A DNA stretch of 64,000 nt, taken from positions 5,344,534 to 5,408,533 of the forward strand of contig NC_067119.1 of NCBI RefSeq assembly GCF_021347895.1, read 5' to 3'. Origin of the DNA: Acanthochromis polyacanthus. Its lineage: Eukaryota > Chordata > Actinopteri > Pomacentridae. Below, one piece after another: positions 10,451 to 22,908 of the stretch. The notes beneath the pieces were generated by a model. That model saw only the letters and a list, made by a program, of their open reading frames with translations. It was not told where the DNA came from and made no database searches. Every line of letters starts with the position of its first letter. Within the stretch, counting starts at the first letter, position 1. The translations under genes were made by a program, and so were the position numbers.

Positions 10451-12117
10451 CAGGGGCGATTCTAGGATCAGAGGTTTAGGGGTGCTGAGCACCCAGAGGT
10501 GCCCAGCCAGGCAAGATAAATTTCTTCATTGTTTTGTATGTTTTAATGCAGTTTCACTCCCACATTTGTGAAAGAAAAGCATAACACTTTTTGAAAAGGT
10601 CTGTGACTAAACCATCCAATCTGATAAAGTTTATTTAAATGCTGAATCACAGCAAAGGAGGAATGCACTGAAATCTTAAAAGAAACATATTGTAGTCCTA
10701 ATTTCTGGGAAAAGACGACTCATTTAGATACAGCAGCTCCTCAACATACACATAAACAGCATGTATGTTTCTGGAGTAAACCATCCCCCTATACCAAGCA
10801 CCAAAAAACAAAAACAAAATGTACCTAGGACTTATTTTTTGACTTTTATTTGAAATGTGATGCACAGCATTTCTTTCCCTGGTCTGCACGCTCTCATCTC
10901 CCAGAGTCTCTCCTTGTTCTCTTCCTTTTATAGTGAAATTAAACAAATAGAAAAACCAAATAGATAATTAGGAAAATGTAATGATGTTCTGTTTAGAATG
11001 AAGTCCACTGATATCTGTTAAGTGTGCTTCTGGAAAGCATATAATGTGGGGAGAACACATAACTTCCATGACATATATGAAAAATTATATTGTGAAAGGC
11101 TGTTTTTCTTTGTCATCTTAACAGTTTGCGTGCCTCTATTCTCTGTTTGTTTTCTTACCTGGTTCTTCCTGACTTTGCACTCTCTCCTCTCCTTCCCCTT
11201 TTTCATCTCTCCCTCTTTGGCCTGACAATCATGCACAAATAGATTGTATTCAGTTAGAGGAAAAATTATATAAATATGAAAAAATACCAATAAGAATACA
11301 AATAAATAACGTCCTCTCTCTCTCTTTGTAATGTCAATCTAAAGGTAAATAACCAAACACTGTGTTTTATATCTGATAACAGATATAAACACTGATACAT
11401 TGATCCAACTTACAACATTACTCTTGATAGATAGACCATTTGATCTTACACTCTTACCTGAACCTGGCTCTTTTCTTTGAAAAAAACAATCTTATGTCCA
11501 TGATGAGGCTGTCTGTCTGCACACACACACAATAGGAGTTATAATGTTAATGGGCATCCGGTCAGTTAGCTAGTCAGTAGCACCTTGGCTTTAATATTAA
11601 TTCATGCACTGACACAACAGCTAGCTTCTCTCAGTCCTATTCAAACAGACACTGACCACCTGTAATGTTTGCTAGCTAGAAAAAAACGTAAGTTAACTCC
11701 TACCTAACAACATAAACAGTAACCTTTGATTAAATGTAGCAAAAATGAGGACTAGTAATGATAATAATGTGTTGGTATTGAGTGGTAGAAGTTCAAACCA
11801 GGTACTCACACCACTACGGCACATTACCTTGTGGGGCAGCGCTTAGCTCTGCAAGTAGCGGCTCAGAGCCCGAGTTGGGCAAGTTCAGCAGGATCAACCC
11901 ATTTTGAGGCAAGATGGGGGGAGGGGGTGCTGTATTTTTGTTGTTAAAACATTACGTATCAACCAAGTACTGTATGGTTTTTTACACTTTTCTGGTTTGT
12001 TAAAAAAAAGGACATGCGATACAAAAATAAAAATAAAAATCTTTTAAATTTTAGGGGTGCTGGGATTCAATTTGGGGGTGCTGAAGCACCCCCAAAAATG
12101 GGCTAGAAACGCCTATG
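10451..12117. mobile_element. hAT-type element (hAT-2) inserted at the end of hAT-1
   Basis: The termini are CAGGGGCGATTCTAGG and, on the complement of the right end, CATAGGCGTTTCTAGCC. The 8-bp duplication CCCTACTA flanks it exactly (10443-10450 and 12118-12125). Subterminal inverted motifs around GGGGTGCTG...CACCC occur at both ends. No transposase is recognisable in its 1667 bp, so I regard it as non-autonomous. A short (AC)n and a (TC)n tract lie inside. Confidence 0.85.
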
Positions 12118-12130
12118 CCCTACTATATAG

Positions 12131-12480
12131 GGGCCATCCAGCTGCATAATGAGCAAATTAAACCGTCACCAGCGGTTTTATTTTATCTCTATTGAATATT
12201 CATGAGATCACCGGACACCTGGATGCATCCTGAAAACAACAGGGAGGTTGTTTTAGGATTCCCTTCGCAGCCCGTTTGATTATTTCTCATAATGAATATT
12301 ATTATGCGAGACAGTGATGCATATTAGTTCTGTAATATTCATCAGGATCTCATGATTCATTCAGAGCTTTGGTTGTTTGAGGCCAAAACGCCTCCGGAGG
12401 TGAGCTGATTTAAGGTTTGGACTAATTACATGCAGATAAAAACATTCTTTTTTGGAATTAACAGCAACAGCCTCCATAAT
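12131..12480. other. Possible conserved non-coding element
   Basis: Non-repetitive sequence immediately right of the hAT nest, unusually rich in POU/homeodomain-like words: TTGAATATTCATGAG, GATGCATATTAG, CATAATGAATATTATTATG, ATGATTCATTC. No reading frame. Enhancer identity is a guess from composition; cross-species conservation would be decisive. Confidence 0.35.
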
Positions 12481-13638
12481 TCTAGCAAGAATTAATCTGA
12501 AAGTCTGTAAATCACTTTGGGTTCAAGTTCTGGTCTTTTCTTTAATGCCTGTGTGTAACTACTGTTTACTCTTTTTGTTTAATGGTCAAGTTTAAGTGTC
12601 AAAACACCAATAAATTTGCAAAATTGTATAAAAATATTACATTCTGACAGCGACAGAACAAGAAAATTAAGTGTTTTAGATCAATTATAGTGAAATAAAT
12701 GAGCAACAACTGGTATCTTTTGAGTCTAGCTCATATAATCTCTCTTTAAATATTTTTAGAATATATTTTACCTATGTAGTGGCCTGTTTTCACTTTAAAT
12801 TGATGGGAAACGTGCGTAGACCAAACTGGAAACTAAACTTGGGGTTATTATCAACAACAGGACTTCTTACTGTCAACACGTGTCATTTCGGAGCAAAACA
12901 GACACTTTTTTTGTTTTATTGAGTTTAACAAATGCAAAAGGTAGATAAGATCTTACAGCCACTGTAAGATAAGAATCTTACAGTGGCTTTGTAATTTCCC
13001 TTATTTTTCAATTTTTCGTATTTTAATTTAGTTATTTCTGTTGCTTACAACTGGGACTAGATTAGTAATTTTGAGCCATCTCATGTAAATACATGCGTTT
13101 GTATGACAATAAAGAACCTTGAATCTTTCACTTTGATTTAAATACAGTAAAATAAAGCGCAATTTTACAGTCAACTACCTCCACCTTATCGCCTTGACAC
13201 ACATTAAAAAACAAGTATGTTTAGACTCAGTGTTACAGGGAAGCAACATAAAACCATCAGTTGTTCGTTTATCAAACTTATTTGTTGCTTTTTGGTGTAA
13301 TTTAAATGCAAAACAGGCCAAAATGTGAAGAAAAATCCAGTGCTAGCTGTTACTAAATCAATGAAACAGCATTAAAAGAGGAGTAATACTGGCCAAATAT
13401 GCTGAGTGAACTACAACAAGAACTCGCTACACACTCAAGCTGGATTACTATGGTTGAAACACCAAGGTGTAACTAACAAGGGAACAACTGACAAGAGTGT
13501 CCAAATGAAATGAGCAAAATCCATAAAGTACAAACTAAACTTAACTCAAACCACACTTGGTAGGGTTACAAGGGCAGAGAATGGAAATAGAAAGCGAAAA
13601 AGTCCAAAAAAGCCTCAAAAAAGCAACTAATCCAAATG
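12481..13638. other. Intergenic DNA with a small perfect hairpin
   Basis: I see no gene. A perfect hairpin lies at 12957-12988. The word GTATGACAATAAAGAACCTTG at about 13101-13121 resembles the 3' tail of fish LINEs and may mark a tiny retroelement end. Confidence 0.4.
12957..12988. repeat. Perfect 14-bp inverted repeat with 4-base loop
   Basis: AGCCACTGTAAGAT, loop AAGA, then ATCTTACAGTGGCT. The preceding GATCTTAC makes the outer context partly palindromic too. No transposon boundary is evident. Confidence 0.85.
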
Positions 13639-13647
13639 CAAAAACAC

Positions 13648-14221
13648 TAGCCTAGCCGCGCTAGACCTATGTTCTGAAGGCACAAGGGTCTAGGGCCGCT
13701 CGACAGGGAGGGAGGCGGGCTAAAAGGTTGTCTTTCAAATCACTCTGCAGCAGTTGGGTAGGTATACAACCAATCAGCGCAATGAATAGGCTGACGGAGT
13801 TCCGAGAGCGCCGGCAGATTGTGGCTAAGTCCCATTAGATTCCCAACCAGTGGAGCCAACTGGTATATTAAGGATTTGCCATATCCGGTCGGCATAAGTC
13901 CAAATACGTCTTTCTTCTCAATGAAACACGTCAGTGCCGTCCTTTGTTTGTCTTTCAAGTTGAATTTTAGCTTCAAATCTTTAAGGGCTGTGGCCAAAGA
14001 CGAGTCGAAAGATAACTGTTTATTATGCGCCGGTTGTTTCTGTCAGAATCGTCGCGCCTCTGTCGTCACTTAGTTACGCCCGCCTTCTGACTCTACACTT
14101 CATGGTGATTGGTCCGGCCAGTTTTAGGAGAATCCAGCCTCGAGCCTTATGGAGGGTAACTAGACCCACCCTGGCAGAGAATTAAATCCGTTGCCGTGGG
14201 TTGTCTAGCGCGGCTAGGCTA
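13648..14221. mobile_element. TAGCCTA-ended DNA transposon carrying a RecQ-like fragment
   Basis: The terminal inverted repeats start TAGCCTAGCCGCGCTAGAC and are followed exactly by the 9-bp duplication CAAAAACAC on both sides (13639-13647 and 14222-14230). The 574-bp element is GC-rich relative to its flanks and carries a minus-strand fragment of a RecQ-like helicase. A second copy, in the opposite orientation and interrupted, is at 45161-46601. A 9- to 10-bp target duplication fits Mutator-like elements, among others; I cannot assign the superfamily with confidence. Confidence 0.85.
13740..13997 (-). pseudogene. RecQ-like DNA helicase fragment inside a transposon
   Basis: The frame holds an N-terminal Q-motif-like segment (NLKDKQRTALTCFIEKKDVF) followed by a Walker A motif in RecQ context (LMPTGYGKSLIYQLAPLV, with GxGKS). 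After about 60 residues similarity stops and the frame reads on into transposon terminal sequence, so helicase motifs Ia to VI are missing. A functional protein is very unlikely. RecQ family helicases unwind DNA by ATP hydrolysis. This piece was probably part of the autonomous element or captured from a host gene. Confidence 0.65.
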
Positions 14222-14230
14222 CAAAAACAC

Positions 14231-14539
14231 ATGACTGGTGAGAGAACCAAATATTTTAAAGGTTGGAGCACTTGGGGCAAACAAGGAAAGTCCAGATGGA
14301 GACCAGGAAGGAGAACCGAAGACTCAACAGGTGAGAAAACAGGACAAACTGGTATAAAACGAAGGCAAATGCAAACTATATATCCACAGAGATCTAACTG
14401 GGAGACACAGGTGAACCAAAATGGAAACACATGGAGGCAGGAAGTTAACAACAAGAGAAACAAACTGTCAAAATAAAACAGGAAGTAAACAGCTCACAGG
14501 ATCCAAGACCATGACACCATTTCAACATGTCAGAAAAAT
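14231..14539. other. Intergenic DNA, nothing recognised
   Basis: Overlapping open frames on both strands are low in complexity and charged. I see no domain, splice context or transposon terminus. Confidence 0.4.
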
Positions 14540-15320
14540 GGAACATTGTCTTGCCATGTTTGGACAACATCAAATTCCACTGATGTTAGAGCCGATGAAA
14601 CGTCAAAGTCTGTATTGTTAGTAGAAAATGTGGATTCATCCATATATATACTCTTACAGGGACTTTCTGGGTCCACAATACCACCCTTTTTGACAGTTTT
14701 GACCATTTTGAGTCATTTTGACCAAGTTTCAAGTCATTATGGACAAATTTTGAATCTTTCTGCATAGTTCTGAAGTTATTCTGAACAATCTTGTGGTAAT
14801 TTTGGACAATTTTAAATAATCTTGGATGGATTTCATGCCAAAATATCAAAAATCTGGAACTTTGTCTTGCCATACTTGCTACAACATCAAATTCTAAGGA
14901 TGCTAGACTCTCAAAAGTTGGCGAAACGTCGACCTAAGTCTGTATTTTCAGTAGGAAATATGGATCCATCCATCAGTTTTAAGCACCAATGAATATTCAG
15001 TATTGTTAAGTTCAGCTTCAAGTCTTTGTGGGAAGGTCTCAAGTCCATTTGGACAAACTTGTGGTAATTTTGGGCAATTTTATGTCATGTTGGACAGATT
15101 TCATGCGAAAATTACAAAAATATTCAACTCTATCTTACCATAATTGCCACATACTGAATTCCACTGATGCTAGAGCCTCTAAAGTTGGTGAAACATCGAA
15201 CAAAGTCTGAATTTTTAGAAGAAAATAAGAATCCATCCATACAGTATAAACACTTACTATGTATAAACTTATAGGAACTTTCTGGGGCCCCAACACCACC
15301 CTGGTTTGAACATTTTACAC
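14540..15320. repeat. R2 local repeat family, three tandem-like copies
   Basis: A block with the order CTTGCCATACTTG..., CAAAAGTTGGCGAAACGTC, AAGTCTGTATTTTnAGTAG, GATCCATCCAT, then GGAACTTTCTGGGnCCCCA occurs near 14550, 14860 and 15120. Between the copies are TTTGGACAAn-type words. A further pair is at 16490-17030. The family seems restricted to this part of the window and has no coding potential. Confidence 0.7.
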
Positions 15321-15879
15321 TTTTTTTTTTTTACCATTTTCAAGGTCTGATAACTGTAAATTTGGCTGCTGCTGGAGTTATTCGTTCATTTTTGATCCAC
15401 TGGAAACTCTTCCGTCTGTGTCCAGAACAAATTTCATGGCTGTGGGAGTTTTATTTCTGAAGATATTGGAGCCTTAAAATGGCTTCCCAGGTCATATGGG
15501 GGTGAAAATAGGAAAGTTCTCAGGCCTGAAAACATAGAAAATTTCATAATTCAGACAAAATATTTCACAGAATTTAGCCTTGGGTGTCAAATAACAAATT
15601 AAAACAAAACCTGAGATGGTAGAACAATGTATTTCCTGAATCCTGAGTCTGGATTCATGAATTTCGTTATAATTTTAAGCACATATATACTGAAATATCA
15701 CATATATTTATATCATTTTGTCGTATTCATGCCTCCTCAGATTTGAATTTAAACAGACTTATGTTTCCCATTGATAACAAACTGCTACAACTGCCCTGTT
15801 TCCTGTTGTTTATTTATATTTCTTACCCTTGTGACCCTTTTTAGGTGTAATGAAGTTCTCTTTTTGTTGCACCATCCCG
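15321..15879. other. Intergenic DNA, nothing recognised
   Basis: AT-rich sequence without repeat termini or gene signals. Confidence 0.4.
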
Positions 15880-16210
15880 TTCTTACTTACACCAGCGTCG
15901 CTAATACAAATCACAATACAATTAGTGCGACCATTTTTCCAATTAAATTGACTGTAATTAAGATTGTTGTCCTGCTCGCTGCCTGTGCTTTGTGTTTTGT
16001 GTTTGCGTCTCCATAAACCCGGCAGTAATTGGCGGGCCTGTAATGGCCTCCATCTATCACGTCTATCTGGGGGGAATCTCCTCTGCTCATTAAAGGACGG
16101 CGAACGTTGAGCTAAATGACTCCAGCAGACATTTCTACGTAGATTATCATCTACTCCACGCATGCAAACTGTGCAGGGAATGTTTCATCAGAAGGCTGGG
16201 GGGAGGAGGA
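15880..16210. other. Possible conserved non-coding element
   Basis: Repeat-free sequence with clustered homeodomain-type sites: CAATTAAATTGACTGTAATTA, GGCAGTAATTGGC, CTCATTAAAGG. Composition is balanced. The open frames on both strands are broken and domainless. The regulatory role is inferred and unproved. Confidence 0.35.
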
Positions 16211-16489
16211 CTCATTAAAGTCGGGGTCTTCCAGCGTCAAACGCCTCATTTGCTGCATTCTGGTGAATTTCTATGCATCAATTTGTTCCTTTTCCGCATC
16301 GCTTGGTGGTGGAAATGTTTTTATTTATGTCAAAGAAAGCAGGTGACAGCTCAACATAATTTAATAATATAATGGAATCCGCATGGATGTAATTACATTT
16401 TCCGCAATATAGTTGGTGATTGTTTGAGCTCACAGTTTGCATTTACGTTTTTTGGTGTAAATGAAAGAGAAAAAAACCCGAAAAATTTC

Positions 16490-17030
16490 AGATGTATTGT
16501 TCAGATTTCATGCCAAAATAGTAAACATCTTGGAGCCTGTCTTGCCATACTTGACACACATTAAATTGTACTGATGTTAGAGCCTCAAAAGTTGGCGAAA
16601 CGTCAACCAAAGACCGTATTTTTATAGTAAACATGGATCCATCATACACTTACAGGAACCTTCTGGGACCACAGTACCGTCCGCATTTAAAAATGTCGAA
16701 ATTCTTTTCATTTCTAAGGGTCAATGAATATTCATTATTGCCATTTTTGAATATTTTTGAACCAGTTTATGAGTTATTATGGACAAATTTTGAGTCTTTC
16801 TGGACAGGTCTCAATCAATTTTGGACAAGCTTGCGATCGTTTTGAACAATTTGAAATCATCTTGGACGGATTTCATGTTAGAACAGGAAAACTCTTGAGC
16901 CTTCTCCTGCCACACATTAAAGTCTACTAACATCAAGAGCCTCAGAAGTTGGTGGAATGTCAATCAAGCATTGTATTTTTTGTGGGAAAATGGATGGATT
17001 TCTGGGGCCCCAATGCCACCCTGGATTTAA
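16490..17030. repeat. R2 local repeat family, two further copies
   Basis: Same ordered motifs as at 14540-15320, for example CAAAAGTTGGCGAAACGTCAA near 16587 and the diverged CAGAAGTTGGTGGAATGTCAA near 16946. The ends carry the shared TTTCTGGGnCC words. Confidence 0.65.
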
Positions 17031-18073
17031 TTTATCTATGTACTGAACACAGTCAGTAAACTGAACCATTAACAATTAATTTTAGTTGCCTGAAGTGGAA
17101 ATATGAAGAAAATTAAAATACCTCAAACCTGTTGTTAGTTACAGTACTTGAGCAAATATATTTGGCATTTTTTGAGCAATGCAATCAACAACCTTTGTCA
17201 TTTACCATGAAGAACTGCTGACTTAATTGTGGTTGTTGATGGATTTAAGTGTTTTCTATTGACTGTTGGAGGCAAATACAAAGCCTGAAGCTCGTTGTGT
17301 TGCTGAAGGACGCGAAATGGTCACGGCTGGACACTTGAGCTGCTGTAGAGCTTTTCTTTTCGGGATTATTGTGAAAGCACCATGAAATGTAGCAGAATCT
17401 GCTCATGTTCCAGTTTTTCCTCCAAGGATGTGCAGTTTAGTTTAACTGGTGATTATAAATGAGACGTTTTGTCTTGTTTGCCCTGATCGAACCGTATTCC
17501 AACATGTAAACACAAAACCTCCCACTTCCTGAATCCTCATCAGTCACTTTTCAGTTGAATAAACCCAAATTCATCATCTAACCTCCAACGCAAAGATGCC
17601 AAAGTGACAGCGTGAAGAGCAAACAAATCAGCGTAATGAATGTAGCAGCGAGACGCAGCTTCTCATGGACGCCCCGCTGCCGTCCGCCAGTTTAATAATG
17701 CTCTTTAATGATATTCTGCATGTTGGCTGGGGAACATATGTTGTTGCAGCTGTGAGGAGTTTGCATGATCTACACGACTTCAGAGCTCAACCTCCTGCTG
17801 GGAGCCTCCAGAGGGCTGGACTCTGCTGGTTTTTTCCTCTTTTACATGCTCATGTGGTGCAGAGAAATCAAATAAAGGCACTCACATGTCGAGTGTTTCA
17901 CTACTGCATGAAGATTTAAAATAGTGATGCATCTTTTTTTTGCCTGTTTCATCCATTTGTGGTGCTTTCATGGTCATATTCAGAAGCAGGGACCAAACCA
18001 GTGATTTCATGTCATGGTTATAGTAGCAAAAATCTGGATTTAAACTGGGAAATTTGCCATTTATTGTTTTTTT
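17031..18073. other. Intergenic DNA, no supported gene
   Basis: No exon, RNA gene or transposon end recognised. The short block around 17640-17740 (CCGTCCGCCAGTTTAATAAT and neighbours) is CpG-bearing and non-repetitive and might be conserved. Confidence 0.35.
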
Positions 18074-18400
18074 TAGGGTCCGAGCACCGCGGTGCCTAGA
18101 GTTTCTTATTATTTTACTTTCTACATCTGCCAGGGAAATTGCATTTTTGGCAGCCTTATCATACCCCAAAATGTGTCCAATTTGGCATGCTCATCAGGAC
18201 TGGCGAAAATTTTGATATTTTATGGGAGTTGCGCGTGTGCCAAAAAATGGCAACTTCCAGGCTCTACCGTGAAGTCTGGAGAGGGAACATTTTATTCCGT
18301 TTCATCTCAAATAAAGGCTCTTTACTTTAAAGTGCAATCCGCAGATGGCAAGAATGTGATCATTTCTTTGCAAAATAAGGTGTTAAAACATGCAAACGCA
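18074..18400 (+). repeat. Dispersed fish repeat beginning GGGTCCGAGCACCG
   Basis: The opening GGGTCCGAGCACCGCGGTGC followed by an AT-rich TTCTTATTATTTTAC stretch and a CCAAATTTGGC-like block is a pattern I associate with a widespread fish repeat. The superfamily is unknown to me. The open frames across it (18092-18406 and neighbours) are translations of the repeat. Confidence 0.5.
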
Positions 18401-18691
18401 GCTTAGGCTGTGAGCTGTAGGGCTCTCTCCACCCTCAGCCTTGCTCTCTCTCTCTTTGCAGGTGTGCACTGGAAAAAATGTCCCTCTCAAAACAAGAAAA
18501 AAAAACTTATTTCAAGGAACTTTTACCCGGAAATAAGTGAAAAAATCTGCCAATAGAACAAGTGAAAAATGGCTTGGTAAGATTTCTTGAAATAAGATGT
18601 GATATTTTTTAGAATATTGAGATCTTAAAATTAGCTGGAAAACCTATTTTAAGCTACATTTTACCAGAACTGTCAAGCTTAGGTGTCTTAA

Positions 18692-18936
18692 CCCTCCTGT
18701 TGTCCCCATTTGTTCCCATGTCTGAAAAAATCCCAAAATTCAGCCAAAAAAATTCCCTAATTTATAAAAATTTGCAAAACCATCACGAAGAAAATTCCTT
18801 AAAAGTTTCCCTTAAAAGTTTAATTAAAAAAATCCTCAAATTTGCCAAGAAATAAAAATGTTATTTTTTAAAAAAATCTAAAAATTGAAAATATTAAAAA
18901 AAAAATTTTAAAATCCTAAAAATATCTAAAGTGATT

Positions 18937-18981
<45 letters not shown>

Positions 18982-19196
18982 TAAAAGTTTTAATATTTTC
19001 TTTAAGAACATTCAGGGGAAAAAATCTACCAAAATCCATCAAATTTCACTGGTCATTTCCTTTTCTCCACCAAAAAAATGTTCAAAAATTTCCCAAAGAA
19101 TTTTGAAAATGTGGATGTTTTCACTGTGAAAATATTTTTTTTCCACATTTTAAAACTTTAAAACAGGTCAATTTGACCCACAGGATGACAGGAGGG
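18692..19196. mobile_element. piggyBac-type MITE nested in the CACTA-type element
   Basis: TTAA lies on both sides (18688-18691 and 19197-19200), with termini CCCTCCTGTTGTCCCC and the complement of CCCTCCTGTCATCCTG. TTAA targets and CCC-starting ends are typical of piggyBac. Subterminal GGTCAATTTGACCC is a palindrome. An (AT)20 tract lies within. A decayed relative is split around the Tc1 copy at 20497-22132. Confidence 0.8.
18939..18978. repeat. (AT)n microsatellite, 40 bp
   Basis: Uninterrupted AT dinucleotides inside the piggyBac-type element. Confidence 0.95.
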
Positions 19197-19383
19197 TTAA
19201 AATCAGATATTTTATAGACTGTTGGACTTATCAAGATATTTAAGATGCGTTGTCTTAAAACAAGTCCCCCTATCTTGCGGAAATATCACTTGTTGAGTAA
19301 ATTTCTCTTAAATCAAGTGAGATGAGACATTTTGACTAAAAATAAGACAAACAGACTTGGTCAGATTTAGTGTTTTTGCAGTG

Positions 19384-20237
19384 TGTGCTGTGCTGATGAG
19401 TCCAGGTGTGTGTCATCTGTCATCAGCAGATCATGTGCAGGTGGGGGCCAGCTAATCAGGTCCTGGCGTCCTATAAGAACCGTTGTCAGTCGTCGTTTGA
19501 TGCCAGACTGTCTTTGTCCTTCCAGGCTGACCTCTGCTTGCTTTTGGTTGCCAGACTCCTCCGGCTCCTTGGTCTGCTCCTGGTCCTCCGTGGATTCGGC
19601 TGGGTCAAGGAAAATCATCTGTAGTCAGCTCCCCACCCTCAGAGGCAGCAAGGTCCCCCATCCCTGGTGTCATCAGACACAGGTTCAGCATAAATCCAAT
19701 AAAATGAAACAGATTTGACTCTGTGTGTCAATATCTGCACAAGACGTCTCCTTAATGTCACACTGAGGAGCTGTATTTTCCTCCCGCTGAGCCCAGCGAT
19801 GGCGTGTTTTAAGACATGTTAATTATACCCTGAAATGTGTTGATACTGCAGCTCCTGCGGTTTTACAGCTGTGCAGAGCAAATAGGAACAAAGACGCAGG
19901 CTGAGTGCACAGATAAACACTATAACCTACGCTGGATGTACGTTCAGCTCCCCTCCCAACCCCCCAAACCAATTTTCTTTTTCATATAGCTATCAGCTCC
20001 TTCCATTATTCATGTTAATGTATGCTGCTGTGTATTAGCATCGCCGCATATTGCTGCTTTGACACATTACTCCAAAACAAATTTAATGTGATTTAATTTG
20101 CAGTGTTCATTTTCAAAGGCTGCAAAAAATTAGATTAAATTTGGGCCTAATTTGTTTTGTGCATGTGTCAAAGTGTGTAAAATCAATATTTATACATTTG
20201 TCTTCATTTATGGGCACCAAAAAATATTGTTTGCTTG
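19384..20237. other. Intergenic DNA, no supported gene
   Basis: Open frames at 19367-19718 on both strands lack domains. The stretch 19960-20120 is non-repetitive, with TTCATGTTAATGTATGC and CAAATTTAATGTGATTTAATT, and could be conserved regulatory DNA. Confidence 0.35.
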
Positions 20238-20496
20238 TCTTAAAAAAAATCCCAAAATTCAGCAAAAAAAATTCCCCAAATTTCTGAAAATTTGCAAAAC
20301 CTTCAGGAGGAAAATTCCAATAATTCCTTAAAAGTTTCCCTTAAAAAGTTTGATTTAAAAAAATTTGCAAGAAAATTCTGGTAAATATTTTCAAAAAATG
20401 AGTAAAAATCTTCCAAAAAAATCCTAAAAATATCTAAAGTGATTACATATATATCCGTACAACTTCTAATATTTTCTGTAAGAACATTCACATATA
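20238..20496 (+). mobile_element. Decayed piggyBac-type MITE, left part
   Basis: Aligns with the interior of the 18692-19196 element (AATCCCAAAATTCAGC, TTTGCAAAACC, AATATCTAAAGTGATT, TTTTCTnTAAGAACATTCA). The left terminus is missing. It continues at 22133 after the Tc1 insertion. Confidence 0.7.
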
Positions 20497-22132
<1,636 letters not shown>

Positions 22133-22463
22133 TACATCTACCAAAATCCAGTGAATTTCGCTGGATTTTGAATAGAAGAATAGAATAGAATAGCCACTTC
22201 ATTGTCAACCAGAACATACACTAGTTGGTACACATATGACTGAAATTCTGGTGCAACAAGCTCAAGCTTGTGGTTGATTTTTTTGGGAATGTTCTAACAT
22301 TCTAAACATTTCTTTTTTTCCACAAAAAAATGTTCAAAGATTTCCCAAAAATGTTGAAAATGTGGACATCAGAAGTTTCACTGTGAACATATATATATAT
22401 ATTTTTTTTACATTTTCCAACTTTAAAACGGGTCAATTTTGACCCACAGGACGACACGAGGAT
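22133..22463 (+). mobile_element. Decayed piggyBac-type MITE, right part
   Basis: Continues the 20238-20496 segment: CATCTACCAAAATCCAGTGA, TTTCCCAAAAATGTTGAAAA, GGGTCAATTTTGACCC, and an eroded terminus CAGGACGACACGAGG. The stretch 22168-22265 is foreign to the element. Confidence 0.7.
22168..22265 (-). repeat. Probable LINE 3' end fragment
   Basis: Read on the minus strand it ends TGACAATGAAGTGGCTATTC followed by ATTCT repeats, the type of 3' tail seen in fish non-LTR retroelements. It interrupts the piggyBac-type MITE and would be a 5'-truncated insertion. Confidence 0.45.
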
Positions 22464-22468
22464 TCAAA

Positions 22469-22862
22469 ATTTCCAGCTAGAATAGTCATTTACCACATTA
22501 ACAATGCCTGGATTGTAATTCTGATTCATTTAATGTCATCTTCGTTAACCAAAAACAGCTTTTCTTTCAAAAAATAAAGGCATTTGAAGAGTTAATTTGC
22601 AAAAACAGATAACTCTGTTTTGATAAATTTTCAGAAAACTTTTTTTATTGTTTACTTGAAATAATATCAATCAAACTGAAGTTGAGTGGATTTGACTCAG
22701 TAGAAAAATAATGACAAAATAGAGAAAAAATAAATTATTAGTGTTATTATTATTATTATCTCAAGTAAACAATAAAAACATGAGTTTTCTGAAAACGGAG
22801 TTGCCTGTTTTTGCAAATGAACTCTTCATTTCTAGTTGACCCCAAACTTTCGAAAGGTAGTG
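22469..22862 (-). repeat. R1 Tc1-type MITE, copy 2, with nested palindrome
   Basis: Carries TTCCAGCTAGAATAGTCATT, TACCACATTAACAATG and the Tc1-type terminus (GACCCCAAACTTTCGAAAGG complement), so it is a copy of the 71-296 repeat in opposite orientation. A palindromic element interrupts it at 22586-22827. Confidence 0.75.
22586..22827. mobile_element. Palindromic fold-back MITE nested in R1
   Basis: Arms begin GAAGAGTTAATTTGCAAAAA and end with the complementary TTTTTGCAAATGAACTCTTC, with inner AGTAAACAATAAAA matches, around an AT-rich centre with a (TTA)n tract. ATTT occurs on both sides (22582-22585, 22828-22831). The R1 copy at 46683-46710 reads GGACATTTCAAAGTGACCCC without interruption at this point, which confirms the insertion site. 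Confidence 0.8.
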
Positions 22863-22908
22863 GATGTATTTTGGACTGTTTGCATTTCTGACTTGAATGG
22901 GAGCGATT

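Larger units (their letters stand above)
18467..19383. mobile_element. CACTA/EnSpm-type non-autonomous element
   Basis: The ends are CACTGGAAAAAATGTCCC and the complement of CACTGCAAAAACACTAAATC, matching the CACTG ends of fish EnSpm-like elements, with a possible short TG duplication. Its body (ACAAGAAAA, TTTCAAGGAAC, AAATCAAGTGAGATGAGACA) is non-coding. A separate 505-bp element sits in its middle (18692-19196). Confidence 0.65.

Noticed and set aside
13740..13997. RecQ helicase as a functional host gene
   Set aside because: It lacks all motifs after Walker A, lies wholly between transposon ends and runs into terminal sequence.
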